NCBI RefSeq assembly: GCF_042180575.1
Contig: NZ_CP170094.1
Span: 3,534,001-3,598,000, forward strand
Direction of reading: 5' to 3'
Source of the DNA: Bernardetia sp042180575
Lineage (GTDB): Bacteria; Bacteroidota; Bacteroidia; Cytophagales; Bernardetiaceae
DNA: 64,000 nt
The translations under genes were made by a program, and so were the position numbers. The notes beneath the pieces are model-generated. The model saw only the letters and a list, made by a program, of their open reading frames with translations. It was not told the origin of the DNA and ran no database searches. Each line of letters begins with the position of its first letter. Within the stretch, counting starts at the first letter, position 1. This document shows positions 7,620 to 17,498 of the stretch, in pieces.

Positions 7620-9161
7620 TTAAGCGTATTTTGGATTCAAAAACTCGTAAGTTCCTGAACCAAAACGCCCTACGATTGTAGCAATTCCTAATTCAGAAAC
7701 ATCTATAATAGTATCAACTTCGTGCGACCACTCTTGACTACCACGAAACACTCCACTTTTTGTAACTTGTGAAATAAGAACAAAGAATTTATTAGGATAT
7801 TTAGCTCTTAATGCTCTCCAACCTTCAATATCTAATCCGATAGCGTTAATAGAATCAAGGATAATGAATTGATACGGTTCTAAATCAATCAATTCTTTAG
7901 AGAAAAACATATTATCAGTAACTCCTACCTTTTCAGCCCTATTCTGCAAAGACTTGGACGGTGTTTGGTTATCAAACATTTCTTCGCCTGAAACATACAG
8001 AACCTCGCCAACTTCTGACAAGTCTTTTGCAAGCTCTAAGGCTAGTGTAGATTTTCCAAGTTTTGGCTTTGCAAATAAAAGAATGCTCGTATTCAATGGC
8101 ATATCATCAAGACCTACACCTTTATATTTACTTGGTAGAACCAAAGTATCATACATCACGCTCATCATATCTACACCTGAAAGAACATTTGACATTCCCT
8201 TTTGAATAGCTACACTAGCCACGCCTGATGCAGCACCAATGATTGCGCCTTGTGCATACGGATTTAGCGTATTACCTTTTTTTTTTGGTTGTTCTACTCC
8301 ATCAATTCCGTTTAATCCACGTAATTGTGCTGTTGTAAACTTGATTGTTCCTTTTTTCTTTTTGGCTGCTTGTAATGTTTTGATTGCTCGGTTTGCTTCT
8401 GCTTTGTATGGGTCTGAAGTCGGTACGTTTTTCAAATACGACATTAAAGCATCGTGTTTTTTGAGATAGTCCTCCCCTTGTACGGCTGCAAATCTACGCA
8501 AGGCACGAACGCCTTTTGTTTCGTGCATACGTGCAAATCGTTTCATTTTTTCTACTCCGTCGGTAGGAAGTTTTATCGTAAATGATTGAGAACGACTACC
8601 ATTTAGTAAATTCTGCAAAAACTTCCCAATATAATTAAAGGCTTCTTTATAGCTTGAAGTCTTTCTTACCTTTTTATTGATAATTGCATTGTTCATATCA
8701 CGAACCAAATTTTCTAATTGATTACGGCTTTTTTTCTTTCCTACAAGCTGCAAAAATGAATAGATATATTTTGATGCGTATGAACTTTCACTTGGCTTCA
8801 AAGTGCTTCTACTTGTACTTGTTCTAGTGGTAGTAGTTTTTGCCTTTGGTGTTGCTTTTTTGGCTGCTGTTTTCTTTGGTGCAGCTTTGCGTGTTGTTCT
8901 TGCTTTTTTACGTGCCGAAACGGTAGCTCTAGCCTTTGACGGTGCTTTACGGATTGTTGTTTTTTTTGTTGGTGTGGATTTACTTTCACTTGCCAACTTC
9001 TTAATTATTTTTTGATAAAGGTCTTTACCAAAATCTTTGTATTCTTGTTCTGCCATAAAATCGGCATCAAAGTTTTCAGTAAGTTCCTTAAACTCTTCAT
9101 ATTGTTTTTGATATGAAGGAGGTAAACTATTTATTTGCGCTGTTGTGATATTTTGTATCAT
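7620..9161 (-). CDS. RadA/RecA-like ATPase with histone-H1-like basic region
   Basis: 513 aa. Residues ~60-125 are a lysine/alanine/threonine-rich tail (KKAAPKKTAAKKATPKAK, SKARATVSARKKARTTRK) like histone H1, suited to binding DNA without sequence specificity. The C-terminal ~180 residues are a RecA-fold ATPase: Walker A AKPKLGKST, Walker B FIILDSINAIG, then SQVTKSGVFRGSQEWSHEVD and RFGSGTYEF, which match the RadA/Sms pattern (RFG motif). A Gly/Ala-rich hydrophobic patch (AQGAIIGAASGVASVAI, ~300) lies between. It could package, condense or recombine viral DNA. No HerA/FtsK-type packaging ATPase is present, so this is the only candidate packaging motor; that role is unproven. Confidence 0.75.
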   Translation of the reverse strand: MIQNITTAQINSLPPSYQKQYEEFKELTENFDADFMAEQEYKDFGKDLYQKIIKKLASESKSTPTKKTTIRKAPSKARATVSARKKARTTRKAAPKKTAAKKATPKAKTTTTRTSTSRSTLKPSESSYASKYIYSFLQLVGKKKSRNQLENLVRDMNNAIINKKVRKTSSYKEAFNYIGKFLQNLLNGSRSQSFTIKLPTDGVEKMKRFARMHETKGVRALRRFAAVQGEDYLKKHDALMSYLKNVPTSDPYKAEANRAIKTLQAAKKKKGTIKFTTAQLRGLNGIDGVEQPKKKGNTLNPYAQGAIIGAASGVASVAIQKGMSNVLSGVDMMSVMYDTLVLPSKYKGVGLDDMPLNTSILLFAKPKLGKSTLALELAKDLSEVGEVLYVSGEEMFDNQTPSKSLQNRAEKVGVTDNMFFSKELIDLEPYQFIILDSINAIGLDIEGWRALRAKYPNKFFVLISQVTKSGVFRGSQEWSHEVDTIIDVSELGIATIVGRFGSGTYEFLNPKYA

Positions 9162-9198
9162 AATTGAAAAGTTTTAATGAGTTTTAATAATTGATTTT

Positions 9199-12100
9199 TT
9201 AGGCATAGATTCCACTAAGCTCGTTCATTTTTAATTTCATTAACTTGAGCTTTCCTTTGTTAATGCGTATGCGTTTGGCTTTATCATTACTTGCCGTTTT
9301 ATTAGCAATAAGTTTAGTTTCTTTTGGCTTATCAGTAGGTAAAGAATTGCCTTCAATACCGTCCACATCTGCCATTTTGTAGTCAAGTAAATAGTTGAGG
9401 TCTGAAAAGTCTTTTGCAGCCATTTCAGGTGTTCTACCGTCAATATTTAGCTTGGCTTTTTCCTCTACAATTTCATTATAGATTTTAGCTTCGTATTCTT
9501 TTGTACCTAATTCTTCTAACTTTTCATCCTGCTCAATGATTTGTTCATTGATTTTTTTGATAGCATCTTCGATATTATCATATTTTGCTAGGATAGATTC
9601 AGTTTTATTGATTTTAGTCAAAACACCTCTAAAGTTGCCTAATTGGTCGCTATAACCATAAGAATTATTATTAAAGAAGTTTTTATACTCTCTTTGTATC
9701 TTAATACCAATTCTAACTAAATGCTTGTCATCAATATAACTATAACTATTAAGCTCTTGAAGCACACTTTTTTGGTACTCCAATGCTTTCATAATGACTT
9801 CTTTATCAGAACCGTCATATTCTTCTATATAATTGGTAGCCAAACGCTTAAACTCTACAAATCTCTCATGAATGTAGGTTTTAGCAGAGTTATAGATTTT
9901 CTTTGCAGCTTCTACTTCTTTGAGTACACTTAATTCATTTTCAATTTTCTTTCTTGACTTACTAATATCCATTCTTATCTCACTTACTCTCAAATCAACC
10001 AATTTATTTATGTCAGTATAGAGTGCAAATTTGATAGCTTCAGGGTTCAAACTTTCCTGCTCAAGTACATTTGAATCGTCAGTTGCTTTTGACCAAACAT
10101 CATTGATACGTGCAGTTTTCTCTTCCAATTTTTGAAAGACAAACACGTCCAAACTATTTTGAGTTAAAGGCATAACTGAACGCACGAACCCATTTTCATT
10201 TCCTTGTCGGTGAAATCTGCCTTCAATTTGTTTTATATCCGTAGGATTATAATCAGGATATAGGTTGTAAAGAACGGTTGTTTTTTTCTGCAAATCAATC
10301 CCTTCACGGATTGTTCCTGAGCCAATTACTATTTTTACAGATCCTGACAAAAATGCTTCTTTTATGCCTTCTTTTCTATTTTTTGTTACTTTGCTAGTGA
10401 TAATTTCTACTTCATCAAATGACTTTCTACCTACTTTTATTCCAGTTTTGTAACCAATTTCTTTCTCTAAATACTCTTTTATGTACGGAAAATAATCCTT
10501 ACCTACATTTGAATAAATAATCTGACCCGAAATAGGGGTTTTAGTATCTTGATGATGTTTTCTTACTGATTTGATACACTCCATTGTGTATTTTATTTTG
10601 GGAGAATTATCAACAAAATCAATATAATCAACAGGTTTTTCCTTGTGAACCAAAAAAGGACTGAACGCATTATTACGGCTCATCATTAATCCAATTAAGG
10701 TATTTTTACCTTTTTCTTTGAAATTAGTACCACTTTCTGCAAGTTTTACAGCTTCAGCTTGTAAAGCTAATTGCATAGCATTCATTTCTAAGTAAGTCGT
10801 TATTTGCTCACTTGGTTTGAGTTGTACTATATTGCCGTCTGAATCTTTATATGATAATCTAGGAAGATTAATTTTCTTAGGTCGACGTATTCCTGCATCT
10901 TCTCCAGTCTTTAAATTAATGTAATTAAAAACAAGAGCTTGAAGTGATTTTTTATTTTGGTAGGATTTTACAATAGCCTTTTGAGCCAATTTATTAGTAG
11001 AAGTAACAACTGTTTCATAGATTTCTTGAATAAATGTTTCCATAAATTGACTAAGAGAATCTATACCGACCTTTCTCATTTTATTCAGAGCGATTAAAGA
11101 AAGCATAGAATAAACTTCTAAAGGCGAATTGTTAAATGGTGTTGCTGTAAGTAAGATTACATTTCCACCGAATTTCCTTTGTATGTAGTTACACAACATA
11201 AAAGCCTTTTGTGCTTTTGCAGCTACACTTCCTGAAACATTGTATCGTTTTGTACCTTCTTGAGCAGGCACAAACGAAAAAACATTTCTGAAATTGTGCG
11301 CTTCGTCAATAATCATTGCATCAAAACCCAAAATGTCAATATCGCATACGGTTTTTTTACCAATACGACCTATCAACATTCTTAAACTTTCTCTTTGGCT
11401 TTCTAAATCTCTATTGCTTTCGCCATTATCAACAAGAAGTATTTTAGATAATTCAGTTAATAACTCTTCTTCCAATGCAGGAGAAAAACCAATTTTTTCC
11501 AGTCCTTCATGTGTAAGAAGTGTAATAGAACCTTCCTCAACTTGCTTATTAATATTTTTATTCTTTTTCAAGAAAGGCGAACCTAAATTGCTATAATCAT
11601 TGATTTTAACGCCTAAGTGAGATAAAACGCCTTCAATAAAGTTTTCTTTTTTATCTGTATAGCCTACTAATTCATTTTTCCATTTTTCATACGTAGGAGC
11701 AGGAACAACAATAACAGGGCGTTTGTAAGTACCGTTTTGAATATTTTGTGCAGCAATTAAAATAGCTGTAATAGTCTTTCCAACACCTACTTCATACGCA
11801 ATACAACCACTACCAACTGCATCTATATAAGCAACGCCTTCTCTTTGAGCTTCAAGAAAAGCCAAACTTCTACCTTTGAACAATGCACATGTTTTTAAAC
11901 CAATAGGCACACGTTTATAATTTAATTCAGCAAACCCATTAAATTGTCTATTCCAAGACATATCCAATCTCTTTTGATCATTGATTGACAATCCAGTATG
12001 TAGGAAAATATCAAAAAGCCTATCCCCTTCTAAACGAGTAAACTTTTCTAAAAACTCTTTTTCTTCTTTTGATTTACGTCCACCGTCTAAGTAAATATCT

Positions 12101-14763
12101 ATTATATTGTAAGCAGATATACCTTGAGTTTCTATAAGCTCTTCATTTTTGCTTAGCCATATTCTGAAAAAATCGGCAATACTAATTCCTTCTTCAGAAC
12201 CAATTTCATTGCCATCAACATCAGTATAAATCATAAATTGTGATGCAAATTCTGAAAAAGGTAAGATTCTCAAACGCTTGCTTGCATCAGGTGTGATAAC
12301 AGATAAAGGACTAGGCTTTGCAGCATCTAAAGCCTCTATATGATTATCATAAACAGCTTGTCCATATTGACTAATAATACTATCTTTTTGACTTTCTACT
12401 GCCAAAATTTTATCATAGATATTGCCAAAAGTAAACAAAGGCAAAGGCAATAAATCAGCTTCTCCAAAGAATAAAACACCTTCATTTACTAATTTATCAA
12501 TTTCTTTTTTATCAGCCGTTGCACTTGTCCTTTGAAGTTTTGTATGAGCTTTGTTTACAAATTTTTTATTTCCTTCTTTATCTGTATAAACTTGATAAAT
12601 TTCTTTTGCATATTTATTTGAAAAACGAGTAGGTTTTCCCAAAACAGAACCACTTGGAACAGTTGCTTCATCTCTAAAATGATTGTCTTTTATTTTAGTA
12701 GCTTGCTTAGTAACTAAAACCTCTTCATTCTTTCCAGTTGATTTTAAAAACCACTTTTCCCAACCGTACATGGGCGAACCTTGCGATTGCTTAAACCAAA
12801 CCCATGCTTTTATTTCATTTTCGGTAATTCCTTTGTTGTAACGATTGAAATTATCCTCAAATGAATTGATTTTTTTTGTAGAAGAGTTATCAGTTGTGAT
12901 AAGTTTGTTTAGTTGCTCTTCATTATCTGAAATTGTTTTTTTATCCAATTTACCCAATGAACCCAAACCAAACAAACCACTAAATCCATCAAGGGATTGA
13001 TTTTTTAAAGCTAATAGTTTCAATTTGCCTTTATTGATTCTAATTCTTTTCATTTTAGCTTCGTCTATTTTTGGTTTTTCTGACTGACTAGATTTAGACA
13101 CAAACCTTTCTAATTCAGTTTTTTGTTCTTTTTTGAATATCCAACCTGCTGTACGCTCTCCATTGACTGTAAGACCACGATTAAAGCGACCCCCTAAATT
13201 TTTTAGTTTGTCTTTTATAGAATAGGTATCTCCAACAACTGCAATAGATTTGTCAGAATAGTCAATCAGTTGTATATCAGTGTTTTGTGACACTACACTT
13301 TTTGTACTATTTGATTTACTAGCTGCTTTTTTCTCTTTTCTTTTTTGAGAAGTTTCAGTAAATGAAACACTTATAAATTTTACTGCATTGACAAATACGC
13401 CATTGTGAGTAATCCCTTCAGCTTTTCTGTATTGTTGGCTATCAAAATTATCTACACCATCAAAATATTGTAGTTTGTCTTGAAGGTATCTTTCTAGTTC
13501 TAAATTATATTTTTTAGCAAAATACTCTATGCGATATGCTGTACCACCTGAAAAGCTCTCATACCTAATACTCGTTTTTACAATATCCTTGAATTTTTCA
13601 AAAATATGTTGTTTTAATGCCTTTGTTTTTTCGGCTTGAGTAGCTTGTTTGTTTTCCATAATCTTATCACTTTTTAGGTCGGTAACATCAATGATAGAAG
13701 TATCTTGTTTTTCCATAAGGTCAGGATAGTCTTTTAATACATCTGCATTTACATCTTTTTTGTTTTTGATAGCAGAACTAATAGATTCATAATGGTAAAA
13801 AACAGGATTCCCAACAATATTGATATTGTCAAACATTTTCAAAAACTCATCTTGCGTATATCTATAACCATTTTCTTTTAGATAACTACTTCTAAGTTGA
13901 GCAAAAAAATCATGTAAATATTTGTCTAAAATAATCTTACGACCTTCAAATTCAATAAAATAATACTCGGTTTGAGTCCTAGGTCTTCCATTTGGTGTAA
14001 CGTATTCTTTTACTTCTTTTTTAATTGGAAAATCTGTATCGCCTTTAATTTGACGAATAAACTCGTAGCCTTTCATTGTACCAAACTTTTCTGATAAAAA
14101 TTTTGGCAAATACTCATCGTAATAGATAGTAATAGGTGTGTTTTCCTCAAAATTTTCTTCATCATTTCTATCCCACTTAATCTTATGTGAAGCTAGTGGT
14201 TCTATTTCATCAACATCAAAATACCTTGTTAATTTATCCATAAAAGAAAATACAATTACAGTTGTTTCTCCTCTAAAGTCAGTTATTTGAAAATTATTAT
14301 TACCATCTGTTCTGAAATAAACAGCGTGTTCATTTAATCCTTTTTCATTTAATTGTACGTGTTGCCCTACTTCAAATTTTGGTTTTTTAGCAGAAGTAGA
14401 TTTCCCCTTTCCTTTTAATAAAGCAACTTGATTTTTCAAAAACTCTACACTTTCGTTGAGGTTAGCCGTTGAGTAAACTGGAAAAATGTAAGTAGAAGAC
14501 ATTTTTAACTGTCCTGCTAACCTATCAGGATATTTGATAAAATAATTAGAGTAAGAAAATAATTCTTCTTTTGTAGGCTCTACGGACTTGTCTAATTTTT
14601 CTAATTCTTCTATTTCTTTTGCATATTCTGAACGTACAAAGTCTGAGAAAAAACCTTTCTGTAAAGCTGCATAATCAACTTTTTTGTCTTTATGCAAACC
14701 TTGTTTTTGCATATCAGTAGAGATATGCCAAATCAGACTTATACGTTTAGAATAGTAGTTCAT
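9199..14763 (-). CDS. Giant SNF2-type helicase (polyvalent protein)
   Basis: 1854 aa. The helicase core lies at ~990-1530: Walker A YEVGVGKT (~995), DEAH (~1154), LLTATPF (~1205), and the C-terminal motif QIEGRFHRQGNENG (~1516). A small domain at ~500-545 (AVVGDTYSIKDKLKNLGGRF...GW) is common in plasmid and phage DNA-processing proteins. A basic 12-mer KRIRINKGKLKL occurs twice, near 576 and at the C-terminus (~1838), each followed by an LxG segment. Giant helicases of this kind are known from phages and conjugative elements as polyvalent proteins that may enter the new host with the DNA. It overlaps the previous gene by one base and is transcribed with the methyltransferase fusion, which suggests joint action on incoming or replicating DNA. 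Confidence 0.85.
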   Translation of the reverse strand: MNYYSKRISLIWHISTDMQKQGLHKDKKVDYAALQKGFFSDFVRSEYAKEIEELEKLDKSVEPTKEELFSYSNYFIKYPDRLAGQLKMSSTYIFPVYSTANLNESVEFLKNQVALLKGKGKSTSAKKPKFEVGQHVQLNEKGLNEHAVYFRTDGNNNFQITDFRGETTVIVFSFMDKLTRYFDVDEIEPLASHKIKWDRNDEENFEENTPITIYYDEYLPKFLSEKFGTMKGYEFIRQIKGDTDFPIKKEVKEYVTPNGRPRTQTEYYFIEFEGRKIILDKYLHDFFAQLRSSYLKENGYRYTQDEFLKMFDNINIVGNPVFYHYESISSAIKNKKDVNADVLKDYPDLMEKQDTSIIDVTDLKSDKIMENKQATQAEKTKALKQHIFEKFKDIVKTSIRYESFSGGTAYRIEYFAKKYNLELERYLQDKLQYFDGVDNFDSQQYRKAEGITHNGVFVNAVKFISVSFTETSQKRKEKKAASKSNSTKSVVSQNTDIQLIDYSDKSIAVVGDTYSIKDKLKNLGGRFNRGLTVNGERTAGWIFKKEQKTELERFVSKSSQSEKPKIDEAKMKRIRINKGKLKLLALKNQSLDGFSGLFGLGSLGKLDKKTISDNEEQLNKLITTDNSSTKKINSFEDNFNRYNKGITENEIKAWVWFKQSQGSPMYGWEKWFLKSTGKNEEVLVTKQATKIKDNHFRDEATVPSGSVLGKPTRFSNKYAKEIYQVYTDKEGNKKFVNKAHTKLQRTSATADKKEIDKLVNEGVLFFGEADLLPLPLFTFGNIYDKILAVESQKDSIISQYGQAVYDNHIEALDAAKPSPLSVITPDASKRLRILPFSEFASQFMIYTDVDGNEIGSEEGISIADFFRIWLSKNEELIETQGISAYNIIDIYLDGGRKSKEEKEFLEKFTRLEGDRLFDIFLHTGLSINDQKRLDMSWNRQFNGFAELNYKRVPIGLKTCALFKGRSLAFLEAQREGVAYIDAVGSGCIAYEVGVGKTITAILIAAQNIQNGTYKRPVIVVPAPTYEKWKNELVGYTDKKENFIEGVLSHLGVKINDYSNLGSPFLKKNKNINKQVEEGSITLLTHEGLEKIGFSPALEEELLTELSKILLVDNGESNRDLESQRESLRMLIGRIGKKTVCDIDILGFDAMIIDEAHNFRNVFSFVPAQEGTKRYNVSGSVAAKAQKAFMLCNYIQRKFGGNVILLTATPFNNSPLEVYSMLSLIALNKMRKVGIDSLSQFMETFIQEIYETVVTSTNKLAQKAIVKSYQNKKSLQALVFNYINLKTGEDAGIRRPKKINLPRLSYKDSDGNIVQLKPSEQITTYLEMNAMQLALQAEAVKLAESGTNFKEKGKNTLIGLMMSRNNAFSPFLVHKEKPVDYIDFVDNSPKIKYTMECIKSVRKHHQDTKTPISGQIIYSNVGKDYFPYIKEYLEKEIGYKTGIKVGRKSFDEVEIITSKVTKNRKEGIKEAFLSGSVKIVIGSGTIREGIDLQKKTTVLYNLYPDYNPTDIKQIEGRFHRQGNENGFVRSVMPLTQNSLDVFVFQKLEEKTARINDVWSKATDDSNVLEQESLNPEAIKFALYTDINKLVDLRVSEIRMDISKSRKKIENELSVLKEVEAAKKIYNSAKTYIHERFVEFKRLATNYIEEYDGSDKEVIMKALEYQKSVLQELNSYSYIDDKHLVRIGIKIQREYKNFFNNNSYGYSDQLGNFRGVLTKINKTESILAKYDNIEDAIKKINEQIIEQDEKLEELGTKEYEAKIYNEIVEEKAKLNIDGRTPEMAAKDFSDLNYLLDYKMADVDGIEGNSLPTDKPKETKLIANKTASNDKAKRIRINKGKLKLMKLKMNELSGIYA

Positions 14764-14963
14764 TAGAGTTCTTCGTTTTCTATGTGTCCTATGGCTTCGG
14801 ACGGTGTTAGATTGTTTTTAATCATAATGCTCAAAATAAGGCTTTCAATTCGTTGATAGCCTTGTGTAGTACTTTTCGTATTGCAAACGTGTGGAGTTTT
14901 TCCACTATCGCACTCGTCAAGTGCGTTTTTGATTGCTATTCTTACTTTGTCTTCTGTTGTCAT
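14763..14963 (-). CDS. Small protein between methyltransferase and helicase genes
   Basis: 66 aa, unrecognised, mostly helical (TTEDKVRIAIKNALDEC, SLILSIMIKNNLTPSEAIGH). It overlaps the end of the methyltransferase gene by four bases and the start of the helicase gene by one, so the three are translationally coupled and may form a complex. Confidence 0.6.
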   Translation of the reverse strand: MTTEDKVRIAIKNALDECDSGKTPHVCNTKSTTQGYQRIESLILSIMIKNNLTPSEAIGHIENEEL

Positions 14964-17275
14964 TTTTTTTGAAGGATTAGTATATCTACTGGCACTTTTG
15001 TTTTTTCAAAGACACTACCTATTCGGCAACTATATACCAAATCAGCTTCTGTTAAAACAGCATTCTTTTGTTCTTTGTAGGCATTAAAGCCTGTACTAAG
15101 GAGGTTTTGAGTAGTCAAGTAAACAACTAAACCACCTTTTTTAAGGAGTTCTAAAGCCTTATAGACAAAGAACAATTCATACTGTTTCATTGGTACGTTT
15201 CCTTTTCGTTTTCTTGAAAAGTAAGAAGCATATTTACCTGTAAATTTTCCATAAGGAGGATTGCCAATAACTAAATCAAAAGGATAACCTTCAAGCCATG
15301 TACGCTCTTTACCTTTGTAATAATCTGTAAATCTATCAGGCTGCAAAAAGAGTTGTTCAAAATAGATATTATGAAAGGTTGCTTTTGGCAATCTTTCTTT
15401 AGCTTCTAAAAAGAAACGTTCCGAAGTTTCCAGACCTACACACTTGGACTGGTCAGGTGCATGAACTAACATATTCCCTGTTCCACAAGCAGGTTCTAGT
15501 ACACGTCCACCATTGTAGCCATGTACTTTTGCTAGTTCCCACATTTGTTCGCAAATTTCTAAGGGAGTGAAGTATGCGTTTAATATTTCTCTCCCTTGTT
15601 TTTCGCCTTCGGAATAGTCTTTTTTCATTTTCTTTTTTGGTTCGGAGGTAGAAGAATTGATTTTTCTTTTCTGCCCAACAATGCTATTTATTTCTGAATA
15701 AATAGTGCTTATTTCTTGTTCCAACTCTTTTTCTGCTTTACTTTTTGGACTTGTAATATCCATATTAGAGTAAAGTTTTTTCTTTTTTGCAGATAAAGAC
15801 TTTACTTTTTCTGAAAGCATTTGCTTTCTTTTGTCAAGTGCTTCTAATTCGTTTGGTTCGGAGGTAGAAGTTTTTTCTTTTTGGCTAAGTATAGGCTTTT
15901 TAAGAAATGCTATTAGATTAGGATTTACTTTTTCTTTACCTCTGTAATACTGGTTAATGTTGTCTATGAAATAAACAAGTTTAGCATTCGGTACTTGATT
16001 ATTAGAAATGAATTTTCCATAAGAATCGTAAAAACTTATATACAAATCTTTAGTATCTCCACTTAAAAAAGCATTTACTTCTTTACCATTTTCTCCAAAA
16101 GAAAATACATATTTTGGTTTGCTTAAAGGTGTATCTTGTAAAAATGCTCTAACAGTTGTTTCAGTTAGTTTTTTTCTTTCAAGCTCTAATTGTTCATCAT
16201 AAATATCTTCTAAAATAAAATCTATTTTTTTATCTTCTCCATAATGGATTTTAACAACTACGGCTTTATCTTCATTGAAAGCAAAATAATAATGTGCCTT
16301 TGAGTTTACTTCATACTTTTTACTCAAATTTCTAAATCTAATAACATCGTAAATATGATTTGATAAAATTCGTTCAATACTATCGTTATCTTCAATAGTA
16401 TCAGTTCCTTTTTCATATCTCAAATCATACGCTTGAATCGCTTTATTTAAAAATAAAAACTCTTCTTTTATATGCTTTATCACTTCTAAAAGAATATCTG
16501 TATCTGTTTTTTTAGTAGAAGTTTTTTTGTTTAGTTCCTTATCAATTTCTTTTTCTACTTTGTCAAAGTATGCTTTATCAATAGTGTAAAGCGTTTCTTT
16601 GTCATTGTTTCCATCAAATTTTCTATCTTTATCTACATATATTTTTCTCTTGTATGGCTGTCCTGAATAACCGTCTGTGTCTTTCCCAAAAGCATAATTA
16701 GACAACAAAACATCACGAACTGCATAGGCTTGTTTTTTATTTCCACGACGTAAAAACTCTCCATACCAATACACTAAATCATCTCTTTTTTGTCTATCGT
16801 GGTATTTTAGTTTTCCATTAGTACGTCTTATTTTGCCATTGAATTTTAGTTTTTCCCAAATACGTTGTTGCTCAGGAGTGTATAATAAATCAAAAGATAT
16901 TTTTCTGATTTTATCAATATCATCAACGATATTAATAGATATTATTAACTCATTATTTATTGAAAAATTAAATCCTAACTCAAAGTGAGGATAAGGCTCA
17001 AACTCTTGAATTTTATCTTCCAACAAGTGAGTAATATCACGCTCTCTAAAGTTTTTAGTTTTGTCTTTTTTGTATTCAGCTTCGTAATAGCTTTTCAAAA
17101 CGCCCCCTACAAAAAGGTTGTTTTTTATCCAAAGGATAGCTCTTAGAGTATTTTCTTTTTGAGTTTCAAAATCTGCTTTACTATGACTCAAAGAACCCAA
17201 AAAAGCAACCCCTTTCAATTCATTAATGTATTGAAGGACTTGCTTTTCAGTTTTGAGGATTCTTTGAGTGTTCAT
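14960..17275 (-). CDS. N6-adenine DNA methyltransferase with long N-terminal extension
   Basis: 771 aa. The C-terminal ~200 residues are a gamma-type adenine methyltransferase: SAM motif EPACGTGNM (~597) and catalytic NPPYG (~672), preceded by AYFTPLEICEQM, as in type I and type IIG modification enzymes. The first ~480 residues are unrecognised, and ~480-530 are basic coiled coil. No nuclease motif or specificity subunit is present. Sitting beside the SNF2 helicase it resembles the split helicase/methylase pairs of phages and plasmids, thought to mark or protect DNA against host restriction. Target sequence unknown. Confidence 0.82.
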   Translation of the reverse strand: MNTQRILKTEKQVLQYINELKGVAFLGSLSHSKADFETQKENTLRAILWIKNNLFVGGVLKSYYEAEYKKDKTKNFRERDITHLLEDKIQEFEPYPHFELGFNFSINNELIISINIVDDIDKIRKISFDLLYTPEQQRIWEKLKFNGKIRRTNGKLKYHDRQKRDDLVYWYGEFLRRGNKKQAYAVRDVLLSNYAFGKDTDGYSGQPYKRKIYVDKDRKFDGNNDKETLYTIDKAYFDKVEKEIDKELNKKTSTKKTDTDILLEVIKHIKEEFLFLNKAIQAYDLRYEKGTDTIEDNDSIERILSNHIYDVIRFRNLSKKYEVNSKAHYYFAFNEDKAVVVKIHYGEDKKIDFILEDIYDEQLELERKKLTETTVRAFLQDTPLSKPKYVFSFGENGKEVNAFLSGDTKDLYISFYDSYGKFISNNQVPNAKLVYFIDNINQYYRGKEKVNPNLIAFLKKPILSQKEKTSTSEPNELEALDKRKQMLSEKVKSLSAKKKKLYSNMDITSPKSKAEKELEQEISTIYSEINSIVGQKRKINSSTSEPKKKMKKDYSEGEKQGREILNAYFTPLEICEQMWELAKVHGYNGGRVLEPACGTGNMLVHAPDQSKCVGLETSERFFLEAKERLPKATFHNIYFEQLFLQPDRFTDYYKGKERTWLEGYPFDLVIGNPPYGKFTGKYASYFSRKRKGNVPMKQYELFFVYKALELLKKGGLVVYLTTQNLLSTGFNAYKEQKNAVLTEADLVYSCRIGSVFEKTKVPVDILILQKK

Positions 17276-17292
17276 AGTTTTATTTTATGTTT

Positions 17293-17454
17293 TTACTTTA
17301 ATTCTTTACTAGCTTGTTTGATACAATCCGTCCATTTTTTATTAGGATTTTTTTTGTATATAATTGATGCTCTTGCAGAAATAGCTTTTATCTTTTTCTG
17401 ACCTGCTGTAAGACCTGTTGAAGTTTTGCGTTTTGTTGTTTTTTTCTTAGCCAT
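17293..17454 (-). CDS. Small basic protein, probable DNA-binding
   Basis: 53 aa from ATG 17452-17454; a longer upstream frame would overlap the preceding gene and lacks basic character. The N-terminus is AKKKTTKRKTSTG, then a helical segment KKIKAISARASIIYKKNPNK with WTDCIKQASKEL. A K-x-NP-x-K-x-W pattern of this kind recurs in small virus-encoded basic proteins. A nucleoid or genome-condensing role is plausible but not shown. Confidence 0.6.
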   Translation of the reverse strand: MAKKKTTKRKTSTGLTAGQKKIKAISARASIIYKKNPNKKWTDCIKQASKELK

Positions 17455-17498
17455 GTTGGTTGAAAGTTTATAGATTATAGCACTTGTTTTATAAAAAA

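Noticed and set aside
8803..9015. Hydrophobic + strand frame (LLLVLVLVVVVFAF...)
   Set aside because: It is the antisense of the Lys/Ala/Thr-rich tail of the ATPase, which automatically yields Val/Leu/Phe-rich sequence.
7620..9161. A32/HerA-type packaging ATPase
   Set aside because: Motifs (TKSGVFRGSQEWSHEVD, RFG) match RadA/RecA, not HerA/FtsK. Packaging can only be proposed as a role.
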